A DNA stretch of 64,000 nt from Fen-178 sp963722575 (GCA_963722575.1 CAVRNR010000005.1:248001-312000), one strand, 5' to 3'; shown: positions 8,767 through 17,703, counted from the stretch's first letter. The notes: generated by a model from the sequence alone, not told the origin. Program-made: numbers and translations.

Positions 8767-9561
8767 TTGGTTGAGAGGCCGGATAGCCTGATCAGCGAAC
8801 GGCAACATTCCCGACGCCTTCCGGCCCCTCAAACGTATCGAGAATTGGGAGACGTTGAGGGAAGGACGTTGTTTCGCAATATCTATTTCTTCTGCAAGCC
8901 TTTTCGGAATCACAACTGGAATGATTTCTTCGGTGATCTGCGTCAGGACGAGGAAGCATACATTGAAGCCGAGCTCCGGAGGAGCTACGCCACTCAATGG
9001 GAGCCGGAACCATACTTCTACAGAATCCTTCCGGTGACCCTAACCCCGGAGTCATGCGCGAGTTTCCTGAAGTCTACCAACCTGCCCATCGTGGCACGGG
9101 ACTACTACCTCAGTAAGCTCTTCCAGTTCCTCCACTTACCACTTGTGCTGAAGTTCCCGCTTGAGAACGATCGAACTGAGGTCAGCGAACCTCTGGAAGA
9201 GTTCCTCGATGGCCTCCCACCCGAATGCACGGAGAGGCTTGCAGAGTTCGACTGGTCTCAATTCTACGATGACACGCTCAGTTACGACCTGCACGAGGTA
9301 TTGCGCCGTCTGCCCCTTCACCTGCCCGTTTCTAGACGCGGGCCGTCTTCGGAGACGATGACGAAGGAACGGTGGGTAGATGAGAAGTGGCCCAGCCGAC
9401 TGAAACGGGCACGCGGAACCGATCCGCAGAAAGTGGCCGCCCAACGGTGTGGCGTTAGCATCGAAACCTACAAGAAGTGGGAACAGGGTGTGAGACCACC
9501 GGCACCGAGATGCATGGAGGCGGTACGCCAGTTCACAGCCGACTTGAAATCCGAGACGTGA
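8767..9561 (+). CDS. Unknown protein with C-terminal XRE-like helix-turn-helix (cargo of element A)
   Basis: This 264-residue product has no recognised N-terminal family. The first 200 residues are rich in Phe, Tyr, Trp and acidic residues (FRNIYFFCKPFRNHNWNDFF), suggesting a folded globular domain. The C-terminus (VAAQRCGVSIETYKKWEQG) is a helix-turn-helix of the XRE type, preceded by KRARG. The start is TTG 8767 for lack of a better codon. In element B the same slot (after the shared GAGCGGGTCATTGGTT sequence) is filled by an unrelated gene at 49206, so this looks like exchangeable cargo. GC content is lower than in the neighbours. Confidence 0.65.
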   Translation: MVERPDSLISERQHSRRLPAPQTYRELGDVEGRTLFRNIYFFCKPFRNHNWNDFFGDLRQDEEAYIEAELRRSYATQWEPEPYFYRILPVTLTPESCASFLKSTNLPIVARDYYLSKLFQFLHLPLVLKFPLENDRTEVSEPLEEFLDGLPPECTERLAEFDWSQFYDDTLSYDLHEVLRRLPLHLPVSRRGPSSETMTKERWVDEKWPSRLKRARGTDPQKVAAQRCGVSIETYKKWEQGVRPPAPRCMEAVRQFTADLKSET

Positions 9562-9804
9562 CTCCGGTCCCCGGAGCACGAGCCCGTCGGATCACTATCG
9601 CAAAGCGACGCGCCAGTGAGTGCCACCCTATCAATCAACTGAATCGTTCCTACCAAAACCGGGCCATAACCTAACGGGTCTCAGCCCGCGACCCCACAAG
9701 ACCCTTTCGCAGACCCGTCGTCTGAGCGCATCTTTGTTTGTAGGACGTAAGTTGTGATGAAACCCAATCTGCTGACGCTACAAGAAAGCCTGTCGGGCGA
9801 ACTT

Positions 9805-9990
9805 GTGAGGACTCTGGAGATCCAAATCGAGCGCCGGCCGGTCGGCAGACTCGGCCAAGAGCTCGCGCAAGCGTTCCGCGATTCTGACCTTGTCGAGCAC
9901 CAAGGCTCTACCCGGTCCGCCGACAATGCCAGCGCAGATATCCGCGCCAGGCCCGGCAGCTCGGAGAATGACAGGGATGGCGTCGAGTAA
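9805..9990 (+). pseudogene. Deletion fusion of methyltransferase start and terminase-small-like end
   Basis: The first 20 codons (from GTG 9805, VRTLEIQIERRPVGRL) match the start of the ParB-methyltransferase at 50654, and from about 9848 the frame continues into sequence matching the last 45 codons of the terminase-small-like gene at 52976-53111, ending in DGVE. Everything between (about 2.3 kb in element B) is missing. The result is a short open frame with no complete domain, best read as the scar of an internal deletion in element A. Confidence 0.7.
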
Positions 9991-10255
9991 AGCAATGGTA
10001 GAGAGGGCACAGCCACGCGCGGATGGGTTGGCAGATTCGCCCAGCAGCCGCATATCCGTGCAGGAGATCGCGCGGCGATTAAACGTCGGTCGCCTGGCGG
10101 TCTACTCGATGCTGGAACAGGGGATCATTCCCGCGGTCCGCCTGGGCCGGCGGTGGATCATAACCAGGCACGCCTATCAGCAGTGGGAGCGCACCTGCGG
10201 AATGCAGGCCAGCGCTGGACTTGTGGCGCAACCAGAGGTAACCGTGGTGCACTGA
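9977..10255 (+). CDS. Excisionase-family DNA-binding protein of element A
   Basis: A 92-residue protein with the MerR/Xis helix-turn-helix SVQEIARRLNVGRLAVYSML followed by the wing GIIPAVRLGRRWIITRHAYQQW. Such proteins accompany tyrosine integrases and bias recombination towards excision. It is close to identical to the protein at 53098-53376 in the DNA-binding part and diverges at the ends. The start is ATG 9977 (ATG 9995 also possible); the gene overlaps the fused remnant before it. Its stop overlaps the integrase start as TGATG, so both are translationally coupled. Confidence 0.85.
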   Translation: MASSKAMVERAQPRADGLADSPSSRISVQEIARRLNVGRLAVYSMLEQGIIPAVRLGRRWIITRHAYQQWERTCGMQASAGLVAQPEVTVVH

Positions 10256-11472
10256 TGGGAGCCTACAAACGCAAGTACCGTTCCGGCCAAGTCGTATGGC
10301 ACTACGTCTTTTCCCTACCGGGATCGACTCGTGACCAACGACTCCGGATCACAGGGTCCGGCTTTGCAACCAAAGCCGCGGCCCAAGACGCCGAGGCGAT
10401 TCGGCGGATCGAAGAGCAACAAAAGCGGGAGATGGCAAAGGCGGGTGCCCGTGTCGTGGCCCAAGCCCCACGAACGCTCGGCATGCTCCTGGAGGAGTTC
10501 TTCGCCCAGCATGTTGACGGAAAACTGGCGCCCAAGACCGCGGAGCGCTACCACGATCAGGCGGCGTACCTCGATCCCGAACTGCGGGCCATGCCCCTTG
10601 CGGAGATCACCCCGCTTCACCTCAACCGCGAATGGAATCGGCTGCTGAAGGGTGGCGGGCACCACCGTATCACGAAGCAGGCACGTCCCCTCTCGGCAAA
10701 GACGGTCCGGAACGTAGCTGGCATCGTCTCCAGCGCGTTCACGCGCGCCATTCGATGGGGATTGGTCCCGGCTAATCCGGTCACAAATAGCGAGCCGCCT
10801 CGGGCGAAAAGGCACTTGGCGATCGCGCTCACGCCAACCCAGCAGGCGACGGTGCTGGAATCGGCATCCGGCCCCTGGTGCATGCGGACCTACCTTCAAA
10901 CCGCGGCAGCATCGGGGTGCCGGCGCGGCGAGCTGCTAGCATTGCGCTGGTCAGACCTCGTGGACGGCGGCGTCATGATCGCGCGGTCCCTGACCCAGAC
11001 GCGGGATCTCCTGGAGTTCAAGGGCACCAAAACGGAAAAGCCCAGGCCGGTGGCGCTTCCCCCATCCGCACTGATCGCCCTCGAGGCGCACCGCCGACAG
11101 CAGGATGAGTTCCGACGCCAGTTCGGCCCGGATTACCGCTCAGACCTCGATTTGATCTTCGCCAATCCCGACGGGACTCCTCTGAAACCGGATTCAGTAT
11201 CCGCTTCGGTCTCGGCCTTGTTCGGGCGCCTGAAGATTCCCAGGCCCAAGGGGGCCGCATTGCATCTTCTGCGTCACACGCATACCTCACACCTGTTGGC
11301 CAGTGGCGTGCCGTTACCGGCGGTGTCGGCGCGCCTGGGTCACAGCTCGATCCGGACGACGCAGGAAATCTACGCGCACATGATCACGGGCCAGGACGAG
11401 GAGGCCGCTCAAAAGTGGGAGGAATTCCAACGCCAGAATGCGCCTGCAAAACAGGCCGGGGATGTGCAATGA
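10255..11472 (+). CDS. int: Tyrosine site-specific integrase of element A
   Basis: A 405-residue phage-type tyrosine recombinase. The N-terminal third has an arm-binding/SAM-like region (KTAERYHDQAAYL, then LHLNREWNRLL). Catalytic residues: Arg in ASGCRRGELLALRW (about residue 223), His and Arg in LHLLRHTHTSHL (about 335-338), His in ARLGHSSIRTT and the nucleophile Tyr in EIYAHM (about 372). The start is ATG 10255, coupled to the excisionase. The gene ends only 57 bp before the 34-bp tRNA-Glu-derived repeat at 11530, as expected for an integrase next to its attachment site. The paralogue at 53376-54590 is similar throughout. Confidence 0.93.
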   Translation: MGAYKRKYRSGQVVWHYVFSLPGSTRDQRLRITGSGFATKAAAQDAEAIRRIEEQQKREMAKAGARVVAQAPRTLGMLLEEFFAQHVDGKLAPKTAERYHDQAAYLDPELRAMPLAEITPLHLNREWNRLLKGGGHHRITKQARPLSAKTVRNVAGIVSSAFTRAIRWGLVPANPVTNSEPPRAKRHLAIALTPTQQATVLESASGPWCMRTYLQTAAASGCRRGELLALRWSDLVDGGVMIARSLTQTRDLLEFKGTKTEKPRPVALPPSALIALEAHRRQQDEFRRQFGPDYRSDLDLIFANPDGTPLKPDSVSASVSALFGRLKIPRPKGAALHLLRHTHTSHLLASGVPLPAVSARLGHSSIRTTQEIYAHMITGQDEEAAQKWEEFQRQNAPAKQAGDVQ

Positions 11473-11529
11473 ATTTCTCTGGGCTTCCGCCGGTGGCAGC
11501 GCGTGGCAGCGCATTCCCCGTAAGTGATA

Positions 11530-11563
11530 GAAAACTTGGTAGCGCTAACGGGAGTCGAACCCG
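11530..11563. repeat. Putative attachment site: copy of the tRNA-Glu 3' end
   Basis: These 34 bases are identical to 56509-56542, where they contain the 3' end of an intact tRNA-Glu gene (minus strand, from TGGTAGCGCTAACGGGAGTC onwards) plus a few flanking bases. Here the tRNA sequence stops after the T-arm and no tRNA can be formed. Flanking bases before it (CCCGTAAGT) are also shared. Both copies are in the same orientation, 44,979 bp apart, and each lies to the right of an integrase gene, which is the signature of att sites. Confidence 0.8.
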
Positions 11564-11976
11564 CTTTCGGCCAGTTCAGTTCGGTTCAGTTGGGTCTAAG
11601 TAGGTATGTTTTCAGTCCAGTTCAGTTCGCCACCAGGGCGTTTAGGGCCGTACGGATGGCTGACGTGCTGCCCCGGTGCTGCCCCGCGGGCAGGATTCGG
11701 TTGCTCAGATCCGCGATCCCCTTGCGCGCGGGGCGCCCCACTGTGCTTCAACCGACCCTCCGCCGCCGGGTGGATAGCGACGTAGGCGATGGCCTGACAG
11801 ACCGGCGTGCGATATGATATCGGGCCGCCTGGCAGCCGGCGAAGGCCACCTCGGACTGCACTTGTTCCGGCGTGCCAACATCATCATGCGGCATCCATCC
11901 GTCCCGGATCTCAGGATAGGGCGCTCTTGAATCGAGATTTCGGATGGAGTACCATCTTTCGCAAGAGGAGACGATC
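11564..11976. other. Gene-free stretch right of the att copy
   Basis: There is no supportable gene here. The first part holds several degenerate copies of AGTTCAGTT (11572-11632). Near the end, GCAAGAGGAG at 11961-11970 is the ribosome binding site of the following ACT-domain gene. Confidence 0.5.
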
Positions 11977-12393
11977 ATGCCGGATCAAATCAGACGAATC
12001 GACTACTATTACGTGACGGTGCCGGATAACCCCGGCGAGGGCGCGCGCATCTTGGCCGCCCTGCGCGACGCGGGCGTCAACCTGCTCGGTATTTCGGCGT
12101 TCCCGCACGGCGCGCGCCGATCCCAATTGGACCTCATCCCGGAGGACACCGCCGCCTTCGTGAATGCGGCCAAGGCCGCGGGCCTCAAGCTGAGCAAGAA
12201 GAAGGGTGGTTTTCTCATCCAGGGCGAAGACCGGCCGGGCGCAGTGGCCGATGTGGTGAAGAAACTTGCCGAGGCGAAGATCAATGTCACGTCGGCGCAG
12301 GTTTTCTGCGCCGGCTCGGGTCACTATGGAGGGATGCTGTGGGTTAAAGCGCCCTATTTGCGTAAAGCCGCCAGGGCCATCGGCATCCGATAG
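11977..12393 (+). CDS. Tandem ACT-domain protein
   Basis: A 138-residue protein made of two ACT-like halves: RRIDYYYVTVPDNPGEGARI (residues 5-70) and GGFLIQGEDRPGAVADVVKK (about 75-138). ACT domains bind small ligands, often amino acids, and free-standing tandem ones are usually regulatory. The start is ATG 11977 with GAGGAG 6 bases upstream, although the frame is open from 11944. It is followed after 20 bases by the Mth938-like gene, possibly in one transcript. No catalytic partner is adjacent, so its ligand and target are unknown. Confidence 0.85.
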   Translation: MPDQIRRIDYYYVTVPDNPGEGARILAALRDAGVNLLGISAFPHGARRSQLDLIPEDTAAFVNAAKAAGLKLSKKKGGFLIQGEDRPGAVADVVKKLAEAKINVTSAQVFCAGSGHYGGMLWVKAPYLRKAARAIGIR

Positions 12394-12413
12394 TCAACCC
12401 CGCACGGGTGCCC

Positions 12414-12761
12414 ATGAGCTTTGAAGCATTCTCTTTCGGCTCCATCCGCATCGACGGGGTCACCTACGAGCATGACGTGGTTATCGACCACGGCCACGTC
12501 CGCAAGCGCAAGAAAAAGGCATCTAAGAGATTCCGCGAGGAATTCGGGCACACACCGCTCTCCGTCGAAGAGGAGATTCCTTGGGATTGCCGCCGCCTGG
12601 TAATCGGCACCGGAGGCGGTGCCTTGCCTGTCATGGAGGAAGTGAAGCGCGAAGCCAAGCGCCGCAAAGTCGAACTCCTAATCCTGCCGACAACCGAGGC
12701 AATCGAGGTGCTGAAAGGGAACCCAAAGGAGACGAACGTCATCCTGCATGTAACTTGCTGA
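12414..12761 (+). CDS. Mth938-like (DUF498) domain protein
   Basis: A 115-residue protein of the Mth938/DUF498 family, recognised from SIRIDGVTYEHDVVI near the start and LVIGTGGGALPVMEE followed by ELLILPTTEAIEVL. The fold resembles that of mitochondrial NDUFAF3; the bacterial function is not established. ATG 12414 was chosen; GTG 12408 is also in frame. It lies just downstream of the ACT-domain gene and may be co-transcribed. Confidence 0.85.
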   Translation: MSFEAFSFGSIRIDGVTYEHDVVIDHGHVRKRKKKASKRFREEFGHTPLSVEEEIPWDCRRLVIGTGGGALPVMEEVKREAKRRKVELLILPTTEAIEVLKGNPKETNVILHVTC

Positions 12762-13295
12762 ATAATGGCAGCCTCCCTCCCGGTATAGAAACTCGATAAT
12801 CAGAACTCATATCCGCAACCTGACTGGGGAGCCTCGCCCCCAGCCCAAAACCAGCGCCACCACGCCGATTCTCACTGCGCGGCACCATCGAAATCCGCGC
12901 CACGGGTGATTTAGGCTAATCTCGATTTGCCTGGCTGCGTAGTACGACATGGGTGCCCGCCGGGCCGCTGGCCACCACACGCACCACCAGTCCGCCGCCT
13001 GCGGCGCGACAGACCGCCCACGGGCGCGAACGTGGACCAAACGTGCCAAGCACCAGTGTGTGTCATGTGGTTCGGTAACGGCTGCTCGGAGACTGTCCGG
13101 CGGCCAACTTGCCCGCTGAATCGCTACCGATATTCGCCGATATCGAGCCACGGACGCCGAGGGGAGATTTGGCAGAGTCGCGGGGCCGCAGCCCCAGAAT
13201 CACATTTTCCGAGTGGCGCGTGATCCGTCAAGATGATGTCCCCTGTCTCCCTTCGATTGGCCACAAGGTTCCGCGCCGGGCTCCCGTGAGCTGCC
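12762..13295. other. Intergenic region with a dispersed repeat
   Basis: No gene is supported. The region contains GCTACCGATATTCGCCGATATC at 13123 and ATTTTCCGAGTGGCG at 13204, two motifs that recur together or singly in other gene-free stretches of this window (see 19811-19898). Confidence 0.5.
13123..13216 (+). repeat. Dispersed intergenic repeat, composite copy
   Basis: It starts with GCTACCGATATT followed by a short inverted GATAT/ATATC pair and ends with TTTTCCGAGTGGCG. The same two landmarks, about 75-82 bases apart, occur at 19811-19898. Further partial copies of the first landmark occur near 16751, 19501, 34412, 37437 and 41533. All lie outside intact genes. Confidence 0.45.
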
Positions 13296-14651
13296 CTACA
13301 ACCGCTCCTCCAGCGTGAGTTGGCGCTGTACGTCCAGACGGAGTTGCCCTCGACCAGCCGGGGTCAGATTGACAAAGTCACAGCGGTCCTGCAGGCGGCG
13401 GCGTAGCAAGATCAATCGCGTTTCCAGGTTATCTTTGATGTCGGGCAACTGCAAACTGGCATCCAGCCGGATCTCCTTGTTCGTGAAGTCCACCCGCCCA
13501 CTTTGGGCGTGGCTCTGGAGGAGCTTCCAAAAGATACGCCCAGCGATGCCCTTGATCAGATACGCGTCATCGATAAAGATGCTGTCGTCTGCTTTGTAGT
13601 GCTTGACCGTTGAAGTGGCCGCCGGCTGCACCGTATGTGGCCGGCGTGGGATCTGTTGCGGTTCGGCACTCTCCACGCGCTCCAGCAGTGCCATCGAGGC
13701 AGCCATTTGGCGCGCGGCGATTCGTACCACGCGCTCATCGTCGGACAGAAATCGCCCAGCAGTCGCACTTTGGAGACAGAGTATCCCGAGGAGTCTGTCC
13801 TGAGCCACCAAAGGTACCACGAGCTGGCTTTGGACCTGCGGCAGTCCAGGCAAAGCGATCTCCCGTTCCAACAGGCTGTCTTCGCCACTACGCTCCACTG
13901 TGGATCGTACGGCGTTCGAGTACAGTACGTCACGGCTGAAGTTCGTGGTTCGCACCACTTCGCGACGCCCGGCCGCGACGCCGAGGATTCCCTCACCGAT
14001 CCACACCTCCGACCCGATTCCGGACTCACCAAACCCGCGGCTTCCCAGCGTAAACAGGCGGTTGCCATCCTCATCGGGCACCATGAGGAACGAGTGATCA
14101 TAGGCAAAGAGCGTAGCCAGGGCATCAAGCGAGACGTTGATCACTGATTCGAGCCCGTTGCAGGCAGCGAGCCGCGACGTGAACTCTTCGATCTGCGGAA
14201 GGTAGTCAACCCTGGAAAGTCCTTCCCCCCTAGCTTCCGCGTTCATCGGCCAGCAGTCCAGAACCTGGAATATGTCCACGCCGCGCAGCTTGAAAACATG
14301 GCTCATGCCGGTTTGCGACGCTACGGCATCGAGCCTGGTCCTCACGCGGTCGAAGACCGCGCCTTCGGTTTCGATTCGCTCGTAACGCAAGTCCAGCCGG
14401 TACTGACGCATGTTACTTGGTGAGACCACGACCACCTGCACGAAAGGGTTCTGCAAAATGTTTTCGCGGGTTTTGTTGAAGAACTGATAGGACAAGCCGA
14501 CATGGTGGCTATCGACGCGGTGGACAATCGAAATGTATGTCAGGTTCGGCGTCCCGTCTCGGGAACACGTGCAGATCGATGCTGGAATGATCCCCTCAAA
14601 GCACGATGCAATGCTTTCGAGCGCAACCGCGAAAGGTGAGGCCTCACTCAT
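13296..14651 (-). CDS. Split-barrel flavin-type domain + GAF domain protein with C-terminal winged-helix-like region
   Basis: A 451-residue protein. Residues 1-140 (SICTCSRDGTPNLTYIS, QNPFVQVVVVSP) resemble the pyridoxamine-5'-phosphate-oxidase-like split barrel. Residues about 165-335 form a GAF domain (LESVINVSLDALATLFAYDH, SQLVVPLVAQDRLLGILCLQ). The C-terminal 90 residues (IFWKLLQSHAQSGRVDFTN) look like a winged helix. This suggests a sensor that binds a flavin or haem-like cofactor and acts through the C-terminal DNA- or protein-binding part. It overlaps the upstream gene by 4 bases (ATGA), forming a two-gene operon of two split-barrel proteins. Function is inferred from domains only. Confidence 0.75.
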   Translation of the reverse strand: MSEASPFAVALESIASCFEGIIPASICTCSRDGTPNLTYISIVHRVDSHHVGLSYQFFNKTRENILQNPFVQVVVVSPSNMRQYRLDLRYERIETEGAVFDRVRTRLDAVASQTGMSHVFKLRGVDIFQVLDCWPMNAEARGEGLSRVDYLPQIEEFTSRLAACNGLESVINVSLDALATLFAYDHSFLMVPDEDGNRLFTLGSRGFGESGIGSEVWIGEGILGVAAGRREVVRTTNFSRDVLYSNAVRSTVERSGEDSLLEREIALPGLPQVQSQLVVPLVAQDRLLGILCLQSATAGRFLSDDERVVRIAARQMAASMALLERVESAEPQQIPRRPHTVQPAATSTVKHYKADDSIFIDDAYLIKGIAGRIFWKLLQSHAQSGRVDFTNKEIRLDASLQLPDIKDNLETRLILLRRRLQDRCDFVNLTPAGRGQLRLDVQRQLTLEERL

Positions 14652-15142
14652 AGCCTTCTGCCCGCGCCGGGCCCGGGGGTCTGATCGAAGACTTGCTCGG
14701 GCACAAAGAGGATTTTAACCAGCACCGCTGACGTTTCAATTTCGGCTCGCCAAAAAGCTTCGACGAGCTGGTGAGATTGTCCCAGGGGCTCATTCACCAT
14801 CGCAAACGCCTCGCGATGTCGTTCGACGACGGCCAGGTCCGTACTGTCTGGTTCGGCGGCCTTGGCATGTCGGCCCTTCAACTGGAACGTCCGGTAATTC
14901 GTGGGAAGCGAAAACGTGACAGCGATCTCCCCATTTCCTTCGAGGTTGTCGAGCGTCTTGCGGCTGGTTGCGAGCGGCACGCACAGGCTAACGCGCTGGC
15001 GGTCCTGAGAAACGCGCGGCCCCCAGGCGCGCGTGATCTCCGGGACGAGGCGCGAATCGCGCGTGCCGACCAGAACCGACACGGAGCCCTCGAGGAAAGC
15101 CTTCAGTTCATCGCTGATCGAGACCGGACGTCTGCTCTTCAT
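14648..15142 (-). CDS. Pyridoxamine 5'-phosphate oxidase-like (split barrel) protein
   Basis: A 164-residue single-domain protein: SISDELKAFLEGSVSVLVGT then VPEITRAWGPRV and GEIAVTFSLPTNYRTFQLKG, matching the split-barrel fold of the PNPOx-like superfamily, whose members bind FMN, F420 or haem. It is the first gene of a minus-strand pair and overlaps the following gene by 4 bases. Which cofactor it uses cannot be told from sequence alone. Confidence 0.75.
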   Translation of the reverse strand: MKSRRPVSISDELKAFLEGSVSVLVGTRDSRLVPEITRAWGPRVSQDRQRVSLCVPLATSRKTLDNLEGNGEIAVTFSLPTNYRTFQLKGRHAKAAEPDSTDLAVVERHREAFAMVNEPLGQSHQLVEAFWRAEIETSAVLVKILFVPEQVFDQTPGPGAGRRL

Positions 15143-15289
15143 GTTCCCATTCAGGGTACCGCACGCTCGCGCGGCGCGGTACAGCGGCTGCTTAGCAAAT
15201 ATTTAGGAATCTTCTAAGGATCATTTAGGAACGCGTGCGCTCGATCCCCGATATTCTGAAACTGGCCTTAGAAAGGAGGCTATAACATC

Positions 15290-15811
15290 ATGTCAAACGC
15301 AAACCAATCGAGCCAGAGTCGGTCGAACGAAAATCAGGTTAAATATGTGCCGGCCGGAACGGGGCCGGCCTATTGCGGCCCAGGAGACCGGATCACTTTC
15401 CTGATCACCGGCGCGGAAACCGGCGGCGCATTTTTCCTGGGAGAGGCGTGTGTCGCGCCCGGAGGAGGGCCGCCCCCGCACGTCCACTCTCACGAGGAGG
15501 AAGCGTTCTATCTGCTTCAGGGGACGCTGGCCCTGCAGGTGGGGGGCAAAACGCTGAACGCATCGGCCGGTGATTTCATTTACATCCCTCGCGGCACGGT
15601 GCATTCCTTCAAGAATGTCGGCGAGGAAACGGCAAAAATGCTGACGTTAGCCACGCCGGCGGGGCTTGAGAACTTCTTCGCGGAGGCTTTCTACCCGGCC
15701 GCCGACATCGGCGACATTCCCCAAATCAGCGAAGCGCTGATCGGTCGTGTGATGAAGGCCGCACCCAAATACGGCATGGAATTGCTTCTTCCTGCCGGCG
15801 CACGGCACTAA
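15290..15811 (+). CDS. Cupin-domain protein (quercetin dioxygenase-like)
   Basis: A 173-residue protein with one cupin domain. Metal-binding motif 1 reads PPPHVHSHEEEAFYLLQG (two His and a Glu) and motif 2 reads GDFIYIPRGTVHSF with the last His ligand. A strong GAAAGGAGG lies 9 bases before ATG 15290. The SDR gene follows 24 bases after the stop, so the two are probably one operon concerned with oxidation or reduction of a small molecule; the substrate is not predictable. Confidence 0.85.
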   Translation: MSNANQSSQSRSNENQVKYVPAGTGPAYCGPGDRITFLITGAETGGAFFLGEACVAPGGGPPPHVHSHEEEAFYLLQGTLALQVGGKTLNASAGDFIYIPRGTVHSFKNVGEETAKMLTLATPAGLENFFAEAFYPAADIGDIPQISEALIGRVMKAAPKYGMELLLPAGARH

Positions 15812-15835
15812 TCGGCATTAACCAAAAGGCACTAT

Positions 15836-16597
15836 ATGACACACCAGATCCCAACTCACAACAGTGCAGGGAACGCCCTTGTCGGCAAGTCGGCCATCGT
15901 TACGGGCGGCTCCCGCGGCATCGGACGGGCCATCTGTAGCGCCCTGGCCGCGGAAGGCGCGCGAGTGGTGGTGAACTACAGCAAGTCAGCAGACGAGGCT
16001 GAGGCCCTGGCTGCGCGCATTGCAGGACTTGCTTTCCAGGCGGATGTCGCCGATGGGGCGCAGGTCCGAAGTCTGTTCGATTCCACCGAACGAGCTTTCC
16101 AGGGCATCGACATCCTGGTGAACAATGCGGGTGTCGCGCTGTTCAAGCCCGTCGCCGAGATCGAGGACGAGGAATACGACCGCACCTTCGCCGTCAATGC
16201 CCGCGGCACCTTCTTGTGTTGCCGGGAGGCCGCCCGGCGGATGCGCGACGGAGGCCGGATTGTTTCCATCTCGAGCGGCGCCACCGTGGGCGGATCGCCC
16301 GGCGGCGCCGCTTATTGCGGCTCCAAGGCTGCGATCGAGCAGTTCACGCGCGCCTTGGCCCGCGAGTTGGGAGCACGCCAGATCACGGTAAACACTGTGT
16401 CGCCAGGCTTCACCGATACGGAGATGTTCGCCGGTTTGCCGCAACCCGTCATCAGCACTGCCGCCGCGCGCACGCCGCTCGGGCGCGTCGGACGGCCGGA
16501 GGATGTGGCCAACGTCGTGACCTGGCTTTGCAACCGAGACACCGCATGGATCACTGGACAGAACATTCAGGCCGGCGGTGGTCTGAACATGGTGTAA
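15836..16597 (+). CDS. Short-chain dehydrogenase/reductase (FabG-like)
   Basis: A classical SDR of 253 residues. The NAD(P)-binding TGGSRGIGRAIC is near residue 22, with the NNAG motif at about 100, Ser in VSISSGATVGG and the active-site Tyr/Lys in AAYCGSKAAIEQ; the Lys spacing YxxxK holds. The C-terminus WITGQNIQAGGGLNMV is typical for FabG-type enzymes. The upstream cupin gene is likely co-transcribed. It is not next to fatty acid genes, so a role in fatty acid synthesis is unlikely and the substrate is open. Confidence 0.88.
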   Translation: MTHQIPTHNSAGNALVGKSAIVTGGSRGIGRAICSALAAEGARVVVNYSKSADEAEALAARIAGLAFQADVADGAQVRSLFDSTERAFQGIDILVNNAGVALFKPVAEIEDEEYDRTFAVNARGTFLCCREAARRMRDGGRIVSISSGATVGGSPGGAAYCGSKAAIEQFTRALARELGARQITVNTVSPGFTDTEMFAGLPQPVISTAAARTPLGRVGRPEDVANVVTWLCNRDTAWITGQNIQAGGGLNMV

Positions 16598-16861
16598 CCT
16601 GTTGCTGGTGCCGCCGTACAGCGTTTGTAGTGGTTGGCTTCCTCAGCAGTGGGTGGATGGCCGGCCACTCGGAAAGTGGCACGCGCACGACTGGCGCAGA
16701 ACGGAACTTGCACGCCTGGGGCTACGTCGCGGGCGACTGGCTGGCCTGATAGCTTCCGATATTGACCCTTAACGGACCTCGGATTGAAACGGTTCCGCTC
16801 AGGGTTCTCAGGGTTCTCTCACTCTGTTGTGTCTCGCTTGAGGCGTCATCGAGAACATCGA

Positions 16862-17485
16862 TCAGAAGGTGTAGCTGACCCCGAACAGGGGAGTGAATTG
16901 CTCAAAAACTCCGCGTGCCGTATTGTGCAGAGCAGGAACGATCTGCTGCCTGGGGAACGTGGTGAGATAATTTCGGAATTCCGCCCGCAGGAGCATGTGC
17001 GGGAGCAGACGGAACTTCAGGCCTCCGCCGACGCTGAAGACGACTTTCCATACATCATTCGCAGTGAGGCTGGCGATTTGCGGAATCGGCTGCGGGAACG
17101 GCTCCGGACCGGCGATGACATATTCCTTCGCGCCGGAACCTCCGGCGAGAAAAGGCCGCAAACGATGTTCGCGCGTCTTGAAGTGGAACAGGAACTCGAC
17201 CGTCAGCGCATCAGACTGGCCCTGTATGTCGGATTTCACGCCGGGCGCCTGAAGGAAAGGGTGGCCGTCTTGATAAAGGTAACGAAACTCGGCGGAGACG
17301 TAATTTGAAAACTCACCCCCTAGAATAATGCCGGCGGCGAAGCGGTTTCGAATGCCTGCTTGCGCTGTTTCGGAGGCCGAATAGATCGTGCCGTTCCGGT
17401 AGAATCCGTACCCGACGTTTGCCCCAATTTCGTACTGCTGCCCGAAAGCGGCGCCAGCGAAAAGAATGACGACTACAAATCTCAT
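16862..17485 (-). CDS. Outer-membrane beta-barrel protein
   Basis: A 207-residue protein with a signal peptide (MRFVVVILFAGAAFGQ) followed by alternating aromatic beta strands (YEIGANVGYGFYRNG, YVSAEFRYLYQDG, LRPFLAGGSGAK) and the C-terminal FGVSYTF, whose last Phe is the usual outer-membrane insertion signal. It fits the small OmpA-like/opacity-type barrel family common in Acidobacteria. It is monocistronic; function is unknown. Confidence 0.8.
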   Translation of the reverse strand: MRFVVVILFAGAAFGQQYEIGANVGYGFYRNGTIYSASETAQAGIRNRFAAGIILGGEFSNYVSAEFRYLYQDGHPFLQAPGVKSDIQGQSDALTVEFLFHFKTREHRLRPFLAGGSGAKEYVIAGPEPFPQPIPQIASLTANDVWKVVFSVGGGLKFRLLPHMLLRAEFRNYLTTFPRQQIVPALHNTARGVFEQFTPLFGVSYTF

Positions 17486-17703
17486 TCCGGTATTCTATTT
17501 CCGCTTCCATAATAGCGAACCCGCACACTTACGCCACGCGGTCATGATCCGCACAGCAGCATGCGGAGGCGACGCAAAGTGCTTCGCACACGGTCACCCG
17601 CGGCAAGCTCGCCCCTCTTCCCTCGGAAATGCGCATCCGTTTCCGCCTGCGCGCGCCGGTAACCATCACCGAGCGGCACGGGTGAGCCGGGCGTGCCCCG
17701 GCC

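Noticed and set aside
16781..16790. GGATTGAAAC, identical to the end of the CRISPR repeat
   Set aside because: Only 10 bases match, there is no palindrome and no second copy nearby; a chance match.
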